Shown here: positions 16,121 through 24,288 of the stretch, piece after piece
Position numbering within the stretch: position 1 is the first letter of the stretch
Layout: the number at the start of each line of letters is the position of its first letter
Source: Tamaricihabitans halophyticus
GTDB taxonomy: Bacteria > Actinomycetota > Actinomycetes > Mycobacteriales > Pseudonocardiaceae
Length of the DNA stretch: 64,000 bases
Assembly: GCF_004340875.1 (NCBI RefSeq)
Contig: NZ_SLXQ01000010.1
Span: 62,001 to 126,000 of the forward strand
Reading direction: 5' to 3'
The notes under the pieces: generated by a model
The model's input: only the letters and a program-made list of their open reading frames with translations
Told to the model about the DNA's origin: nothing
Database searches by the model: none
Position numbers and translations under genes: made by a program

Positions 16121-18043
16121 CTACGTAGTGGTGTCGGGTAGGCCAAGGGGATTGCCGGTGATGATGCTGAGCTCGGTGGCGATATCGAGAGCATGCGTCC
16201 GCAGCGCGGCAAGTTCGTCGCGGAGATCGTCGTGCTGTTCCCATGCGCGCTCGTGCTCAATCCGGCTGATGTGTGCTGGTCGCTGGTCCTCGTGCGCGCT
16301 GAGCTCGTTGTGCCAGTGCGTGAGAGTGCCCCGGAGGACGTCGTTGACCAGGCGTTCGGCCAGCGTGCCGAAACCAGGGCGCGTGGTCGTCGAGGCGCGG
16401 GCCGCGGCCGGGTGCAGGCTGGCCCGCGTGGTCCTGGTGATCTGCAGCAACGTATGGAGGGAGCTGATCGCTTCCCGCAGCGAGCCTTCGCCTGGCGGTA
16501 GCGGATGCCCAGTTATGCGGTTCAAGAGCTCGGTTTGCACTCGGTGCGCGGCGCGCCGTTCTTCGTCATCGTAGAACTGCCGCGGGCGGGTTGCCGGCAA
16601 GGACGGCGGATCGATCTCGCGCACGGTCAGCGTATGCATGGTTAGGCTCCGCAGGTGTTCGGCACGTGCCTGGTCAGGATCGAGACGCTGGATGGCCAGC
16701 CGAAGCGCGGCGGACAGGGCTACCGATGCCGCGTCGACCGTTCCGGAGAGGAGTCCCGAGCCGAATAGGGTCAGGACGGCTCGCTGGACCGGCGCGATCT
16801 CGGTGACCCGGTCGGAGCGCCGCACCGTGGCGAGGATGTCGGCGAGCCGGGGGATCGAAACGGTCGCGGGAGAAGCTGCGACCAACACGCGCAGGATGTC
16901 CCAGCCATAGTCGTCGGTAGTGCGGAGCGGTTGTTCCAAGCGCTGTTGAAGGTGGCCGAGCGCATCCACCGTGCTGGTGGGCAACCGGTGCAGGGCGGCG
17001 TCGAGCCCGTGTTCATCCGCGAGGCTGGCGAAGCGAGCTTTTGCGTGCGGACTGCCGTCGGTGGCCGTGCGCACCTGATCGACGGCATGTCCGGCCTCGC
17101 CAGCGCTGATGTGGCGCCTGAACAGGTACTGGGTATCGGGCTTGCTGAGGTCGGTCAACTCGTGAGCGTTGCCCAGTTCGGCCAACCGTGGGTCGCGGGC
17201 GAGGACCAGACAGCGTGCTCCTGGCGCCGTTGGTAGGCAATGGCGAATCGTGTCAGGGTCGCCGGATGCGTTGTCGATCACGTACAGCCCGCTGCCTTCG
17301 TTGGGGTTGGCGGGAGGACCTGCTTGCTCGCGCTGGTCGTACCAGACAACGCCTGCGGGAAAGCTGCCACCGAACCTGCGGACGTACTCCGCGGCGAGGG
17401 CGGTCTTGCCGATACCGAGGGTGCCGTGCAGGACGACGATCGGCGGGGTTGGTGGGCTGGTGAGCGGACTGAGATCGGGGTGCAGCGCCGAATGCAGCCA
17501 CCACAGTTGAGCCCAGCGTCCGGTGAATTCTGCTGGGGGATGTACTGGACTGCCATTGACCCAGATGGGTTGCCGGAGTTGCGCCTCGCCGATTCGGCGG
17601 GTGTGGCCCTTCGCCTTCGCGGCGATGGCCTCGGCGACGGCGGCCATACCGGCGGCCGAGACCGGGGGAGTGGGGAGCAAGGCGTCGCGAAGTTGACGCG
17701 GCTCGATGTGCGCGAAGGTGCGTTCGGAGTTGATCGCCAGCACCCGTCCGAGCGGGTCTCCTTCGGCCTGGCCGGCAAGGTAGGCGGTGGCGAACTCATG
17801 CTGGCAAGCGGGTCGCGTGGCGTAATCGGGGGAGTAGTAGGCGACCAGGATTGAACTGTCCGCCAACCCCTGCAGCACGGCCGACGAGATGGAGCTGAAG
17901 GTGTCCACGTCGTCCGCGGCGCGAAAAACCCGTAGGCCACAGGTGCGCAGTGCCTCGGCCAGTCGGATGGCCATCGCCTCGTCGGTGTGACTGTGGCTGA
18001 GAAAGACATCCCACCGTGGCCGGTGCGGGGGCATGGTGGTCAC
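16121..18043 (-). CDS. TIR-domain STAND NTPase with a C-terminal helical domain (candidate immunity-type protein)
   Basis: A 640-aa protein with three parts. Residues about 10-150 are a TIR domain: WDVFLSHSHTDEAMAIRLAE, GLRVFRAADDVD, and ACQHEFATAYLAG with the glutamate expected at the NADase active site. A STAND-type NTPase follows (P-loop HGTLGIGKTALAAEYVRRFG near residue 210). The last ~140 residues form a domain with REAISSLHTLLQITR, VNDVLRGTLTHWHNEL and EHERAWEQHDDLRDELAALR. Part of that domain is shared with the membrane protein encoded just upstream. TIR-STAND proteins are known in bacterial anti-phage and conflict systems as NAD+-depleting sensors; that role is inference. Starts at GTG or an ATG three codons later. 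Confidence 0.85.
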   Translation of the reverse strand: MTTMPPHRPRWDVFLSHSHTDEAMAIRLAEALRTCGLRVFRAADDVDTFSSISSAVLQGLADSSILVAYYSPDYATRPACQHEFATAYLAGQAEGDPLGRVLAINSERTFAHIEPRQLRDALLPTPPVSAAGMAAVAEAIAAKAKGHTRRIGEAQLRQPIWVNGSPVHPPAEFTGRWAQLWWLHSALHPDLSPLTSPPTPPIVVLHGTLGIGKTALAAEYVRRFGGSFPAGVVWYDQREQAGPPANPNEGSGLYVIDNASGDPDTIRHCLPTAPGARCLVLARDPRLAELGNAHELTDLSKPDTQYLFRRHISAGEAGHAVDQVRTATDGSPHAKARFASLADEHGLDAALHRLPTSTVDALGHLQQRLEQPLRTTDDYGWDILRVLVAASPATVSIPRLADILATVRRSDRVTEIAPVQRAVLTLFGSGLLSGTVDAASVALSAALRLAIQRLDPDQARAEHLRSLTMHTLTVREIDPPSLPATRPRQFYDDEERRAAHRVQTELLNRITGHPLPPGEGSLREAISSLHTLLQITRTTRASLHPAAARASTTTRPGFGTLAERLVNDVLRGTLTHWHNELSAHEDQRPAHISRIEHERAWEQHDDLRDELAALRTHALDIATELSIITGNPLGLPDTTT

Positions 18044-18082
18044 CGAAATCCCGCCTGCCAGCCAAGATCAGCGGAAAACGAC

Positions 18083-18091
18083 GGGGGGGGG
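18083..18091. repeat. Nine-base G homopolymer upstream of the TIR-STAND gene
   Basis: A run of nine G on the plus strand (nine C on the coding strand) lies 40 bases upstream of the TIR-STAND start, where a -35/spacer or leader would be. Homopolymers of this length are prone to slippage and can tune promoter spacing. No firm promoter can be drawn around it. Confidence 0.85.
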
Positions 18092-18167
18092 TATGGCAAA
18101 TCGCTCACGGGTGCGCCGAAGCAAGGGGAGTGGACCGGCATTCGACGATGCTAACCAGCCTTCGCCT

Positions 18168-18199
18168 GCCCCACTGAGACGGCAAAGCCCTCGGTGGGC
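18168..18199 (-). terminator. Imperfect hairpin between the small membrane protein gene and the TIR gene
   Basis: GCCCCACTGAG and CTCGGTGGGC form a roughly 10-bp stem with one bulge and one G-T pair, just after the stop of the membrane-protein gene. It could be an intrinsic terminator or attenuator between the two genes. No T-run follows. Confidence 0.35.
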
Positions 18200-18212
18200 T
18201 GCCCGAGACCGA

Positions 18213-18725
18213 TTACATCATGTTCAGCGCGAGAACATCGACCTTCGGCCTCCCTGGCGTGGGCTTGGCCGACGCGTCGTCATCGAGCATGTCCCTGGTC
18301 AGGGTGAACAACCCGTACAGCGAGGACAACGCCTCGTCCGCGCGCCCCGCACCGTCCCGCAAAGGCTGGATGGCCACCCGGCTCGCCATCTGTACGACGA
18401 TCCGGCGCGCCATCACGCGATGATCCTTGGTCACGGCAAAGGTGATGCGGCTGAGCTGCGGCACGGTCACCTCCACTTCGGAGACGGCCGCCGAGCTGCT
18501 GAACCAGCGGAGCACGGAAAAGACGAGCACGCCGGCGACACCGCCAGCGAGGAGGTACAGGCCGACGCCGCTGAGCAGCGAGGCGTAGTAGACCACCGCG
18601 CCGCCGACGGTCCCCACCACGATCGCGAGCAAGAGGACCGGCAAATGCCGGCGGGACCAAGCCCACACCGTAAGACGACGTGGCCGCGTTTGCTCTCCAC
18701 CCAGATCCGCGCGCACGGCCAGCAC
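18213..18725 (-). CDS. Membrane protein sharing a C-terminal domain segment with the adjacent TIR-STAND protein
   Basis: About 170 aa. Two transmembrane helices (HLPVLLLAIVVGTVGGAVVY and GVGLYLLAGGVAGVLVFSVL) are followed by a strand-rich piece (VSEVEVTVPQLSRITFAVT) and a helical tail. The tail aligns by eye with the TIR protein's C-terminal domain: SRVAIQPLRDGAGRADEALS and SLYGLFTLTRD here match NRITGHPLPPGEGSLREAIS and SLHTLLQITRT there. The protein stops at VDVLALNMM, where the longer domain would continue into the WHNEL and EHERAW region. So it is either a natural half-domain or a truncated gene. The start is uncertain; several GTG and TTG codons are possible, and the longest choice would run into the hairpin at 18794. 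Confidence 0.65.
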   Translation of the reverse strand: MLAVRADLGGEQTRPRRLTVWAWSRRHLPVLLLAIVVGTVGGAVVYYASLLSGVGLYLLAGGVAGVLVFSVLRWFSSSAAVSEVEVTVPQLSRITFAVTKDHRVMARRIVVQMASRVAIQPLRDGAGRADEALSSLYGLFTLTRDMLDDDASAKPTPGRPKVDVLALNMM

Positions 18726-18793
18726 CCTACTACCTGCCGTCACCTCCGAAAGAACGCGAACACGGGACGTCACCAAAACCGTCGCGCTCGGCG

Positions 18794-18820
18794 ACCGCAA
18801 GACCCCTAAAGATTGCGGGT
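18794..18820. terminator. Hairpin with a conserved 12-nt loop (copy 1)
   Basis: CCGCAA and TTGCGG enclose the loop GACCCCTAAAGA. The same stem and nearly the same loop occur at 62861-62890. It lies after the stop of the Cys-rich membrane protein gene on the minus strand, consistent with a terminator or a REP-like repeated element. Confidence 0.5.
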
Positions 18821-18921
18821 TCTAGTGGACGCGACCTCCCGCGCTCGCCCAGCAGCGTTCTTTGAGATCTGCGGGAAGGCCTCGAGGCAGCGCTGGCCAC
18901 GTCCAGCTGTCGGTTGTCCGC

Positions 18922-19413
18922 CTAGTTCGTGAGCGCGAGGACACCGACTATTGCACTGATTACTCCGGCAACGGTGCTGACGAGGGTGCAGTAGAAGACC
19001 GCGGCGTCGCGGGCGCCTTGCTGGGTTGCGGCCGGTTGTAGCGAGGTGTTCGGGGTTCCGGCGCCGGGGCGGGCGGGTGGTGGGTCGTCAGGAGAAGCCC
19101 ACATGACGCGGAACAGGGTGCCCGGATTCTTCAGACGACAAGCGCGCCAGAGGGCATCGCGCTTGTCGCGGGCATGAATTCCGCAACCGCGAAGCTTGCC
19201 ACGGACGCGCCAGCGACAGGGTCTGTTGCGTTGCGTGCGGTAGTCGCAGTAAGTGGGCATGAAGAAGCTGATCCAGAGCATGAAGACGGCGAGCGCGATC
19301 AGCGCCCAGCTGACGGTCGGTAACAGATGGCCGTAGATCACATGGACGACTGCGCCGATGATGATCAGTGCGATGAGCTCGCCGAACTTGGACGGCTTGG
19401 TCTTGCGCGCCAT
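18922..19413 (-). CDS. Cys-rich integral membrane protein, unknown function
   Basis: A 163-aa protein with two adjacent N-terminal helices (ELIALIIIGAVVHVIYGHLL and SWALIALAVFMLWISFF), a cytoplasmic stretch with regularly placed cysteines and a histidine (YCDYRTQRNRPCRW, then RGCGIHARDKRDALWRACR), and a final helix (VSTVAGVISAIVGVLAL). The C-x-x-x-T-x-x-x-x-P-C ... G-C-x-x-H pattern looks like a small zinc-binding module. The family is familiar as an actinobacterial hypothetical, but no function is known to me. Same strand as the TIR cluster, though separated from it by a hairpin. Confidence 0.7.
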   Translation of the reverse strand: MARKTKPSKFGELIALIIIGAVVHVIYGHLLPTVSWALIALAVFMLWISFFMPTYCDYRTQRNRPCRWRVRGKLRGCGIHARDKRDALWRACRLKNPGTLFRVMWASPDDPPPARPGAGTPNTSLQPAATQQGARDAAVFYCTLVSTVAGVISAIVGVLALTN

Positions 19414-19493
19414 GCCGCGTCACCCCCAGGTGATGTGCTGTACGAACTTGCATCATCACCCGTTGTGATTACGCGAGATACCCGCCGAACGGG

Positions 19494-21071
19494 TTACATC
19501 GGTGACTGGAGGTCTCGGCGCTTGAGCGTTATTCCGTTCCGCTCCCTGTCCCACGTGTCCGCGGTAACTCCGGTAGCCCGCAAATGATGTTTTTCGACTT
19601 TGCTCGTGGGTGTCTTGGGAAGCTCGGCAAGAATGCGAACATAGCGGGGAACCATGAAGTAGGCCATGCGTTCGGCTAGGAACGCAACGAGCTCTTTTGG
19701 TGTGATTGATTTTCCTGCGTTGGGTGCGATGACGGCGAGTATGTCGTCCTCGCCGTGCGGGCTGGGAACCGCCACAACGGCGGCTTCCCGGACGTTCGGA
19801 TGGGCAAGTATTTCGCTTTCGACATCGAACGATGAGACGTTTTCTCCGCGTCGTCTGATGGCATCTTTGACGCGGTCATGGAAAAAGTATTCACCATCTT
19901 GCTTTCGGAATGAGTCGCCAGTGTGATACCAGCCGTTGCGCCAGGCATGGGCGGTAGCTTCGGGCATATTCCAGTAACCGGAGTTCATGGACCACGGGCG
20001 ATCGGCCCGAAGGATAAGTTCGCCACTGGCACCGTCGGCGACTTCCCGATCATGCTCGTCGACGATTCGTGCCTGCATGCCATAGCGGAGACGTCCGCAG
20101 GTGCCGGGTGTCCGCGGGTTGAGTTCGGAAATGATCGGGATAGCGGTCTCGGTCATGTTGAACATGGCCACGAAGTCGACACCAAAGCGTGCCGCGAAGC
20201 CGTGCGCGTCGTCGATAAGCGGCACCATGTAGACGTGCCGGAGGGGATGGTCGCGGTCACGCGGGTCGGGTTGCTGTTTGCTGAGGAAGTTGGCCATGAC
20301 GCCTAGCAGGGTGACGTGTGTGGTGCCAGTAGCGCGGACGGTGTGCCAGAACTGATTGGTGTCGAATCGGTCGACGACGGCGATGGAGCCGCCCAGGAGC
20401 AGTGCCGCGTAAGTGCCGACGGTGCCGCCGGCATGGAAAAGGGGGAGGTTGACCATGTACCGGTCACCCGTGCCGAAATACTCGGTAAATGCCGCCGAAG
20501 CGGCGGTCGCCAGTTGCGCGTACGAGCAGATGACGCCTTTGGAAGGGCCGGTGGTTCCCGAGGTGAAGATGATCGCGTACGGGTCCCAAGGTTGCACTGG
20601 CCGATCTGGTGTGACGGCGTCACCGTCCACATCAGTCCACTGGTCAGCTGCCAGCGCAACGACCTGCTCGACGTGAGCGGCGTCGACGTCCTGGAGTTCG
20701 GCGGCCAATGCGGGGTGCGCGATCATGATTCGGGCGCCGGAGAGGCTGATGACGTGTTCGAGTAGTCGGCCGCGATACGCCGGGTTAAGGGGTACGTAGA
20801 TCGCACCAAGCAGGTTCGCCCCGTACCAGACGCGCAGCGCGTCCGGCCCATTGGGAAACCACGACAGCACCCGATCACCGGGGCCCACTCCCCGCGCTTG
20901 GAGCTCTCGCGCGAGCGCGTTGGCCGCTTGCCATGCGTACCCGTTAGTCCACTGTGTCCCATCAGCGAAGACGGCGTGAACCTCCTCGGGGCGATCGCCC
21001 GCCGCCCGATGCAGGAGCGGTCCAAGGACGCATTCCTCGGCTTCGGGGACCTCTGCGCTCCACCAGTCCAT
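19494..21071 (-). CDS. Acyl-CoA synthetase (AMP-forming ligase, CaiC-like)
   Basis: A 525-aa ANL-superfamily enzyme that adenylates a carboxylic acid and transfers it to CoA. Visible motifs are the P-loop IIFTSGTTGPSKGVICSY, the A5-type segment FNMTETAIPIISELNP, GWYHTGDSFRKQDGEYFFHD, and the hinge and lysine region RVKDAIRRRGENVSSFDVE with ELPKTPTSKVEKHHLR near the end. Overall shape resembles crotonobetaine/carnitine-CoA ligases. The ATG has GAGG six bases upstream. A copy of the regulon operator lies 28 bp upstream, facing the divergent thiolase gene. Confidence 0.9.
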   Translation of the reverse strand: MDWWSAEVPEAEECVLGPLLHRAAGDRPEEVHAVFADGTQWTNGYAWQAANALARELQARGVGPGDRVLSWFPNGPDALRVWYGANLLGAIYVPLNPAYRGRLLEHVISLSGARIMIAHPALAAELQDVDAAHVEQVVALAADQWTDVDGDAVTPDRPVQPWDPYAIIFTSGTTGPSKGVICSYAQLATAASAAFTEYFGTGDRYMVNLPLFHAGGTVGTYAALLLGGSIAVVDRFDTNQFWHTVRATGTTHVTLLGVMANFLSKQQPDPRDRDHPLRHVYMVPLIDDAHGFAARFGVDFVAMFNMTETAIPIISELNPRTPGTCGRLRYGMQARIVDEHDREVADGASGELILRADRPWSMNSGYWNMPEATAHAWRNGWYHTGDSFRKQDGEYFFHDRVKDAIRRRGENVSSFDVESEILAHPNVREAAVVAVPSPHGEDDILAVIAPNAGKSITPKELVAFLAERMAYFMVPRYVRILAELPKTPTSKVEKHHLRATGVTADTWDRERNGITLKRRDLQSPM

Positions 21072-21098
21072 CGCTCGCCTCGCTTCATCGCGGTCATG

Positions 21099-21112
21099 TA
21101 TGAGCGTTTATA
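21099..21112. promoter_or_regulatory. Regulon operator copy 1 (TATGAGCGTTTATA)
   Basis: One of four matches in the window to the palindromic consensus TATGARCGYTYATW. It lies 28 bp upstream of the acyl-CoA synthetase start. Most likely bound by the TetR protein encoded at 22550-23161. Confidence 0.65.
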
Positions 21113-21157
21113 AACCTCATTGTCCTTACTGGTCAACCTTGCGATCCCGCGGATCTG

Positions 21158-21171
21158 TATGTACGTTCATT
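21158..21171. promoter_or_regulatory. Regulon operator copy 2 (TATGTACGTTCATT)
   Basis: Matches the TATGARCGYTYATW consensus with one mismatch and ends 3 bp before the thiolase ATG, so a bound repressor would cover the start of the transcript. Confidence 0.6.
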
Positions 21172-21174
21172 TAT

Positions 21175-22422
21175 ATGAGTGCTGGCACTGTGCATGTCCT
21201 GGGCGGGGTACAGACCGACTTCGCGCGACGCTGGGGGCGCGAGTCCGGGCGGCCGCTTGCGTCGATGCTGGAGTCCGCCGTGCAGGACTGTCTCGATGAG
21301 ACTGGTGTGCCCGCGCGGCAGGTCGGGACCGTGCACGTGGGTAACTTTGCTGGCGAACGGTTCGCGGGGCAGTCCCACTTGGGCGCGCTGGCCTGCTCGC
21401 TGTACCCGGAATGGGCCTCGCTGCCAGCGAGTCGACACGAGGCGGCATGTGCATCCGGGAGTATGGCAGCCCTGGCGGCGATGGCCGAGATCGAAGCTGG
21501 CCGCTACGAGACGGCACTGGTCGTGGGCGTGGAACTGATGCGCAACGTGCCGGGGTCGACTGCCGCGGAATACCTCGGCTGCGCGGCCAGCGTGCCAGAC
21601 GAGCTCAACGCGGACGTGCTTCCGTGGCCGAGCCTTTTCGACGCCATCGCACAGGAAACCGAACGCCGCTACGGGCTTGATCATGCGCACCTCGGCCGGA
21701 TCGCCGAGCTGAACCGGTCGAACGCCGTGCGCAACCCGTGGGCGCAGACGCGCGACTGGGTCAGCTCGCCCGGCGAATTCAGCGCGGACGATGTGGCGAA
21801 CCCGACGGTAGTCGGGCGGACGCGCAAGAGCGATTGCGGTCGGATCACCGATGGTGCCAGCGCCGTACTGTTGGCTGGCCCGCGGTTCGCCGCCAGGTGG
21901 GCTCGCCGTCACCCGCGGCGGCTGTTGAGCACAGTGCGAGGGTGGGGCCATCGCACCGCGCCGCTTTCGTTGGCGGATAAGCTCACGCTGAGCAGGGACA
22001 GCGAATACATGTTTCCGAATATGCGCGCAGCGATCGTCGATGCCTACACCCGAGCCGGCATCGCGGGGCCGGGCGACGTGGACGTGATCGAGACCCACGA
22101 CTGTTTCACGATCACGGAGTATGTGGCGCTGGATCATTTCGGGCTGACCAAGCCAGGGCGCGCCTGGGAGGCTGTTGAGGACGACCGGATCGGGTTCAAT
22201 GGTTCGATCCCGGTCAATCCATCGGGCGGCCTGATCGGCGCCGGGCATCCAGTCGGCGCTACCGGAGTGCGGATCCTGCTAGACGCGCACCGCCAGGTGA
22301 CCGACACCGCGGGCGAGTACCAGGTTCCGCGGGCACGGACGGCTGCGACATTGAATGTGGGCGGCAGCTGCAGCACCGCTGCCAGCTTCGTCGTGGGCAC
22401 GGCCGATGAGCACACTCGATGA
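21175..22422 (+). CDS. Thiolase / acetyl-CoA acetyltransferase family protein
   Basis: A 415-aa thiolase-superfamily enzyme of the SCP2/lipid-transfer type. The nucleophile region is EAACASGSMAALAAMAEIEA (ACASG), the second part has IETHDCFTITEYVALDHFG and NPSGGLIGAGHPVGATGVR with the catalytic histidine, and the protein ends near LNVGGSCSTAASFVVG. It would carry out CoA-dependent C-C bond cleavage or condensation in degradation of an acyl chain. The ATG at MSAGTVHV is chosen; upstream codons run through the operator. Divergent from the acyl-CoA ligase and probably co-regulated. Confidence 0.9.
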   Translation: MSAGTVHVLGGVQTDFARRWGRESGRPLASMLESAVQDCLDETGVPARQVGTVHVGNFAGERFAGQSHLGALACSLYPEWASLPASRHEAACASGSMAALAAMAEIEAGRYETALVVGVELMRNVPGSTAAEYLGCAASVPDELNADVLPWPSLFDAIAQETERRYGLDHAHLGRIAELNRSNAVRNPWAQTRDWVSSPGEFSADDVANPTVVGRTRKSDCGRITDGASAVLLAGPRFAARWARRHPRRLLSTVRGWGHRTAPLSLADKLTLSRDSEYMFPNMRAAIVDAYTRAGIAGPGDVDVIETHDCFTITEYVALDHFGLTKPGRAWEAVEDDRIGFNGSIPVNPSGGLIGAGHPVGATGVRILLDAHRQVTDTAGEYQVPRARTAATLNVGGSCSTAASFVVGTADEHTR

Positions 22423-22438
22423 CCGTGGCACGCCACTC

Positions 22439-22452
22439 AATAAACGCTCATA
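22439..22452. promoter_or_regulatory. Regulon operator copy 3 (AATAAACGCTCATA)
   Basis: Reverse complement TATGAGCGTTTATT, differing from copy 1 at one base. Located about 100 bp upstream of the TetR gene, consistent with autoregulation. Confidence 0.6.
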
Positions 22453-22549
22453 CACTAGCGCGGACTAGTGCCGTACAGTCGGCGTCGCCACGGGTAGTAG
22501 CTCGCCGTCAGTCGCGAAGGCGGGCCTGGCAGGACCGGAGTGGGAATCG

Positions 22550-23161
22550 ATGCCGCCGCGCAGCAGAAGCCGATCAAGGAACGATCGCCATCCACGTGAT
22601 CAGCTCAAAGAGGCCGGTACACGCCTGTTTTTCGACAAGGGCTTCCACGGGACCACCGTGCGGGACATCACCGAAGCGTGTGGGCTCACCCCGGGGGCGT
22701 TGTACAACCATTTCGGATCAAAGGAAGAGGTACTGCGGGCCATCATCCTCGACGGCCATGCCGAGCTGGACAACCGGCTCGCCGCCGTGCCAGCGGGCCC
22801 TGCGCCTGAGCGGCTACGTCGTCTACTCGAGGTGTTTGTGCTCCACCACGCCCGGTTTCGCCGCGAGGCCATGGTCGGCGACGAATGGAAAGCCCTGGAG
22901 CCGAAGGCACGTAAGGAAGTGCGCGCCAAACGACTGGCCCTACGGGAATCGTTCGAGTCCACGATTCGCGCTGGCGTGGAGGCCGGCGAGTTCGTCGTAC
23001 CGAAGGTTGACGGTGGGGATCCCGTCCGGTTGGCCACGATGGCATTGCTGGACATGGGGTTCCGGACCTGCTCGTGGTTTCGCCCCAAGAGTGGAGTGGT
23101 TGACGCTGAGTTCGCCCGGTTCTACGCCGATCTCGCGTTGGCCACCCTGCTCAAACAGTAA
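22550..23161 (+). CDS. TetR-family regulator, likely controller of the surrounding catabolic regulon
   Basis: A 203-aa TetR protein with the N-terminal DNA-binding domain AGTRLFFDKGFHGTTVRDIT and GLTPGALYNHFGSKEEVLRA, and a C-terminal domain with the LRRLLEVFVLHHARFRREAM pattern seen in KstR/FadR-like regulators of acyl-CoA catabolism. The effector is therefore plausibly an acyl-CoA from the pathway. It lies in the middle of the cluster and is flanked by its probable operator. The amidohydrolase gene follows 27 bp downstream on the same strand. Confidence 0.88.
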   Translation: MPPRSRSRSRNDRHPRDQLKEAGTRLFFDKGFHGTTVRDITEACGLTPGALYNHFGSKEEVLRAIILDGHAELDNRLAAVPAGPAPERLRRLLEVFVLHHARFRREAMVGDEWKALEPKARKEVRAKRLALRESFESTIRAGVEAGEFVVPKVDGGDPVRLATMALLDMGFRTCSWFRPKSGVVDAEFARFYADLALATLLKQ

Positions 23162-23188
23162 CTGGGCGACAGGACAGGAGTACCGGCG

Positions 23189-24142
23189 ATGAACAGTCAG
23201 CAGCAGATCATCGATGTCGCCGGAATGGTGTTCGACGAAGATTGCTGGGAAGCCTACCTTCGCACATTCGCCGAGTACGCTCCGGACTACGCGACGATGC
23301 TCGCGCGTCGCTTGGCGGTCACGGCGGGTTTCTCACCCATCGAGTTCGCGGACGGTCCTGTTGACGATCTGCTGAGCGCGTTGCGTGAGTCCGGCGCGTT
23401 GCGACTTGACCTGGACGCCTACGTGACGGGATTGACCGCGGGCGGGATACGACACCAAGTCATCCACAGCACACCGTGGTCCTTGCCAGACGGAACGAAG
23501 GTCAACGACCGGGTGGCGAGCTTTGCCCGCCGACACCCCGATCGGTTGCACGCGTGGGCCAGCGTGAATCTCGCTGATCCCGACGAGGCGATCGCCGAGG
23601 TACGTCGTTGTTACGAACAGCTCGGGTTACGGGGTGCGTCGGTAACGCATTTCCTCGATGTCGCCGACCCGGTCGGGGACGGCGCGCACGCCTTCTACCG
23701 GGTCCTCGAAGAGTTGCGGATGCCGCTGTGGGTGCACACCGGCCACAATCTGTCCCGGCGTGTGCCGATGGATTGGTGTATGTGGCGGCATCTGGACACG
23801 ATCGCGCGCTGCCATCCCGACCTGATCTTGATCGCCGGGCACGGCGGGTGGCCGTGGATCGGCGAGATGATGGCGCTGTGCCAACGACACCCGCACGTGT
23901 ATCTGGAACTATCCACGCACCGCCCGCGGCACATGATCAAGCCTGGTAGCGGATGGGAATCGTTATTCGCGCATGGCGCTTCGTCGATACGGCACAAGGT
24001 GTTGTTCGGCAGCATCTCGTGGGTGCACGGCAGATCCGCACCGGAACTGGCCCACGAAACCAGCGAATGGCCGATCACCGAGACGGTACGTACGGCCTGG
24101 CTGCACGATAACGCCGCACCGATCCTCGGACTGTCCCGATAA
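23189..24142 (+). CDS. Amidohydrolase-2 family metal-dependent hydrolase
   Basis: A 317-aa TIM-barrel hydrolase of the amidohydrolase-2 (ACMSD-like) group. Recognisable segments are WASVNLADPDEAIAEVRRCY, the metal-region motif MPLWVHTGHNLSRR, DLILIAGHGGWPWIGEMMAL, and VLFGSISWVHGRSAPELAHE, where family members usually carry the last metal aspartate or equivalent. The canonical N-terminal HxH near residue 10 is not evident, so the metal site may be altered. Same strand as the TetR gene with a short gap; probably part of the regulon. Likely acts on a ring- or chain-opened intermediate; the exact reaction is unknown. Confidence 0.82.
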   Translation: MNSQQQIIDVAGMVFDEDCWEAYLRTFAEYAPDYATMLARRLAVTAGFSPIEFADGPVDDLLSALRESGALRLDLDAYVTGLTAGGIRHQVIHSTPWSLPDGTKVNDRVASFARRHPDRLHAWASVNLADPDEAIAEVRRCYEQLGLRGASVTHFLDVADPVGDGAHAFYRVLEELRMPLWVHTGHNLSRRVPMDWCMWRHLDTIARCHPDLILIAGHGGWPWIGEMMALCQRHPHVYLELSTHRPRHMIKPGSGWESLFAHGASSIRHKVLFGSISWVHGRSAPELAHETSEWPITETVRTAWLHDNAAPILGLSR

Positions 24143-24221
24143 GAGCATCCCGCGCGACGGCAACAATTGTGCTGAGTTGACGAATACGACGCTCCGGCAT
24201 ACTTTCGCCGCGAACATATGT

Positions 24222-24263
24222 GGCCCACCGTCGACCATTGTTGTCCATAGTCGACGGTGGGCC
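24222..24263. terminator. Bidirectional terminator hairpin
   Basis: GGCCCACCGTCGAC and its perfect complement GTCGACGGTGGGCC form a 14-bp stem with a 14-nt loop between two convergent genes. Strong GC stem; serves both the amidohydrolase and the alpha/beta hydrolase transcripts. Confidence 0.75.
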
Positions 24264-24288
24264 TGACGGGTGAGGTCGCGGCCCGTAG

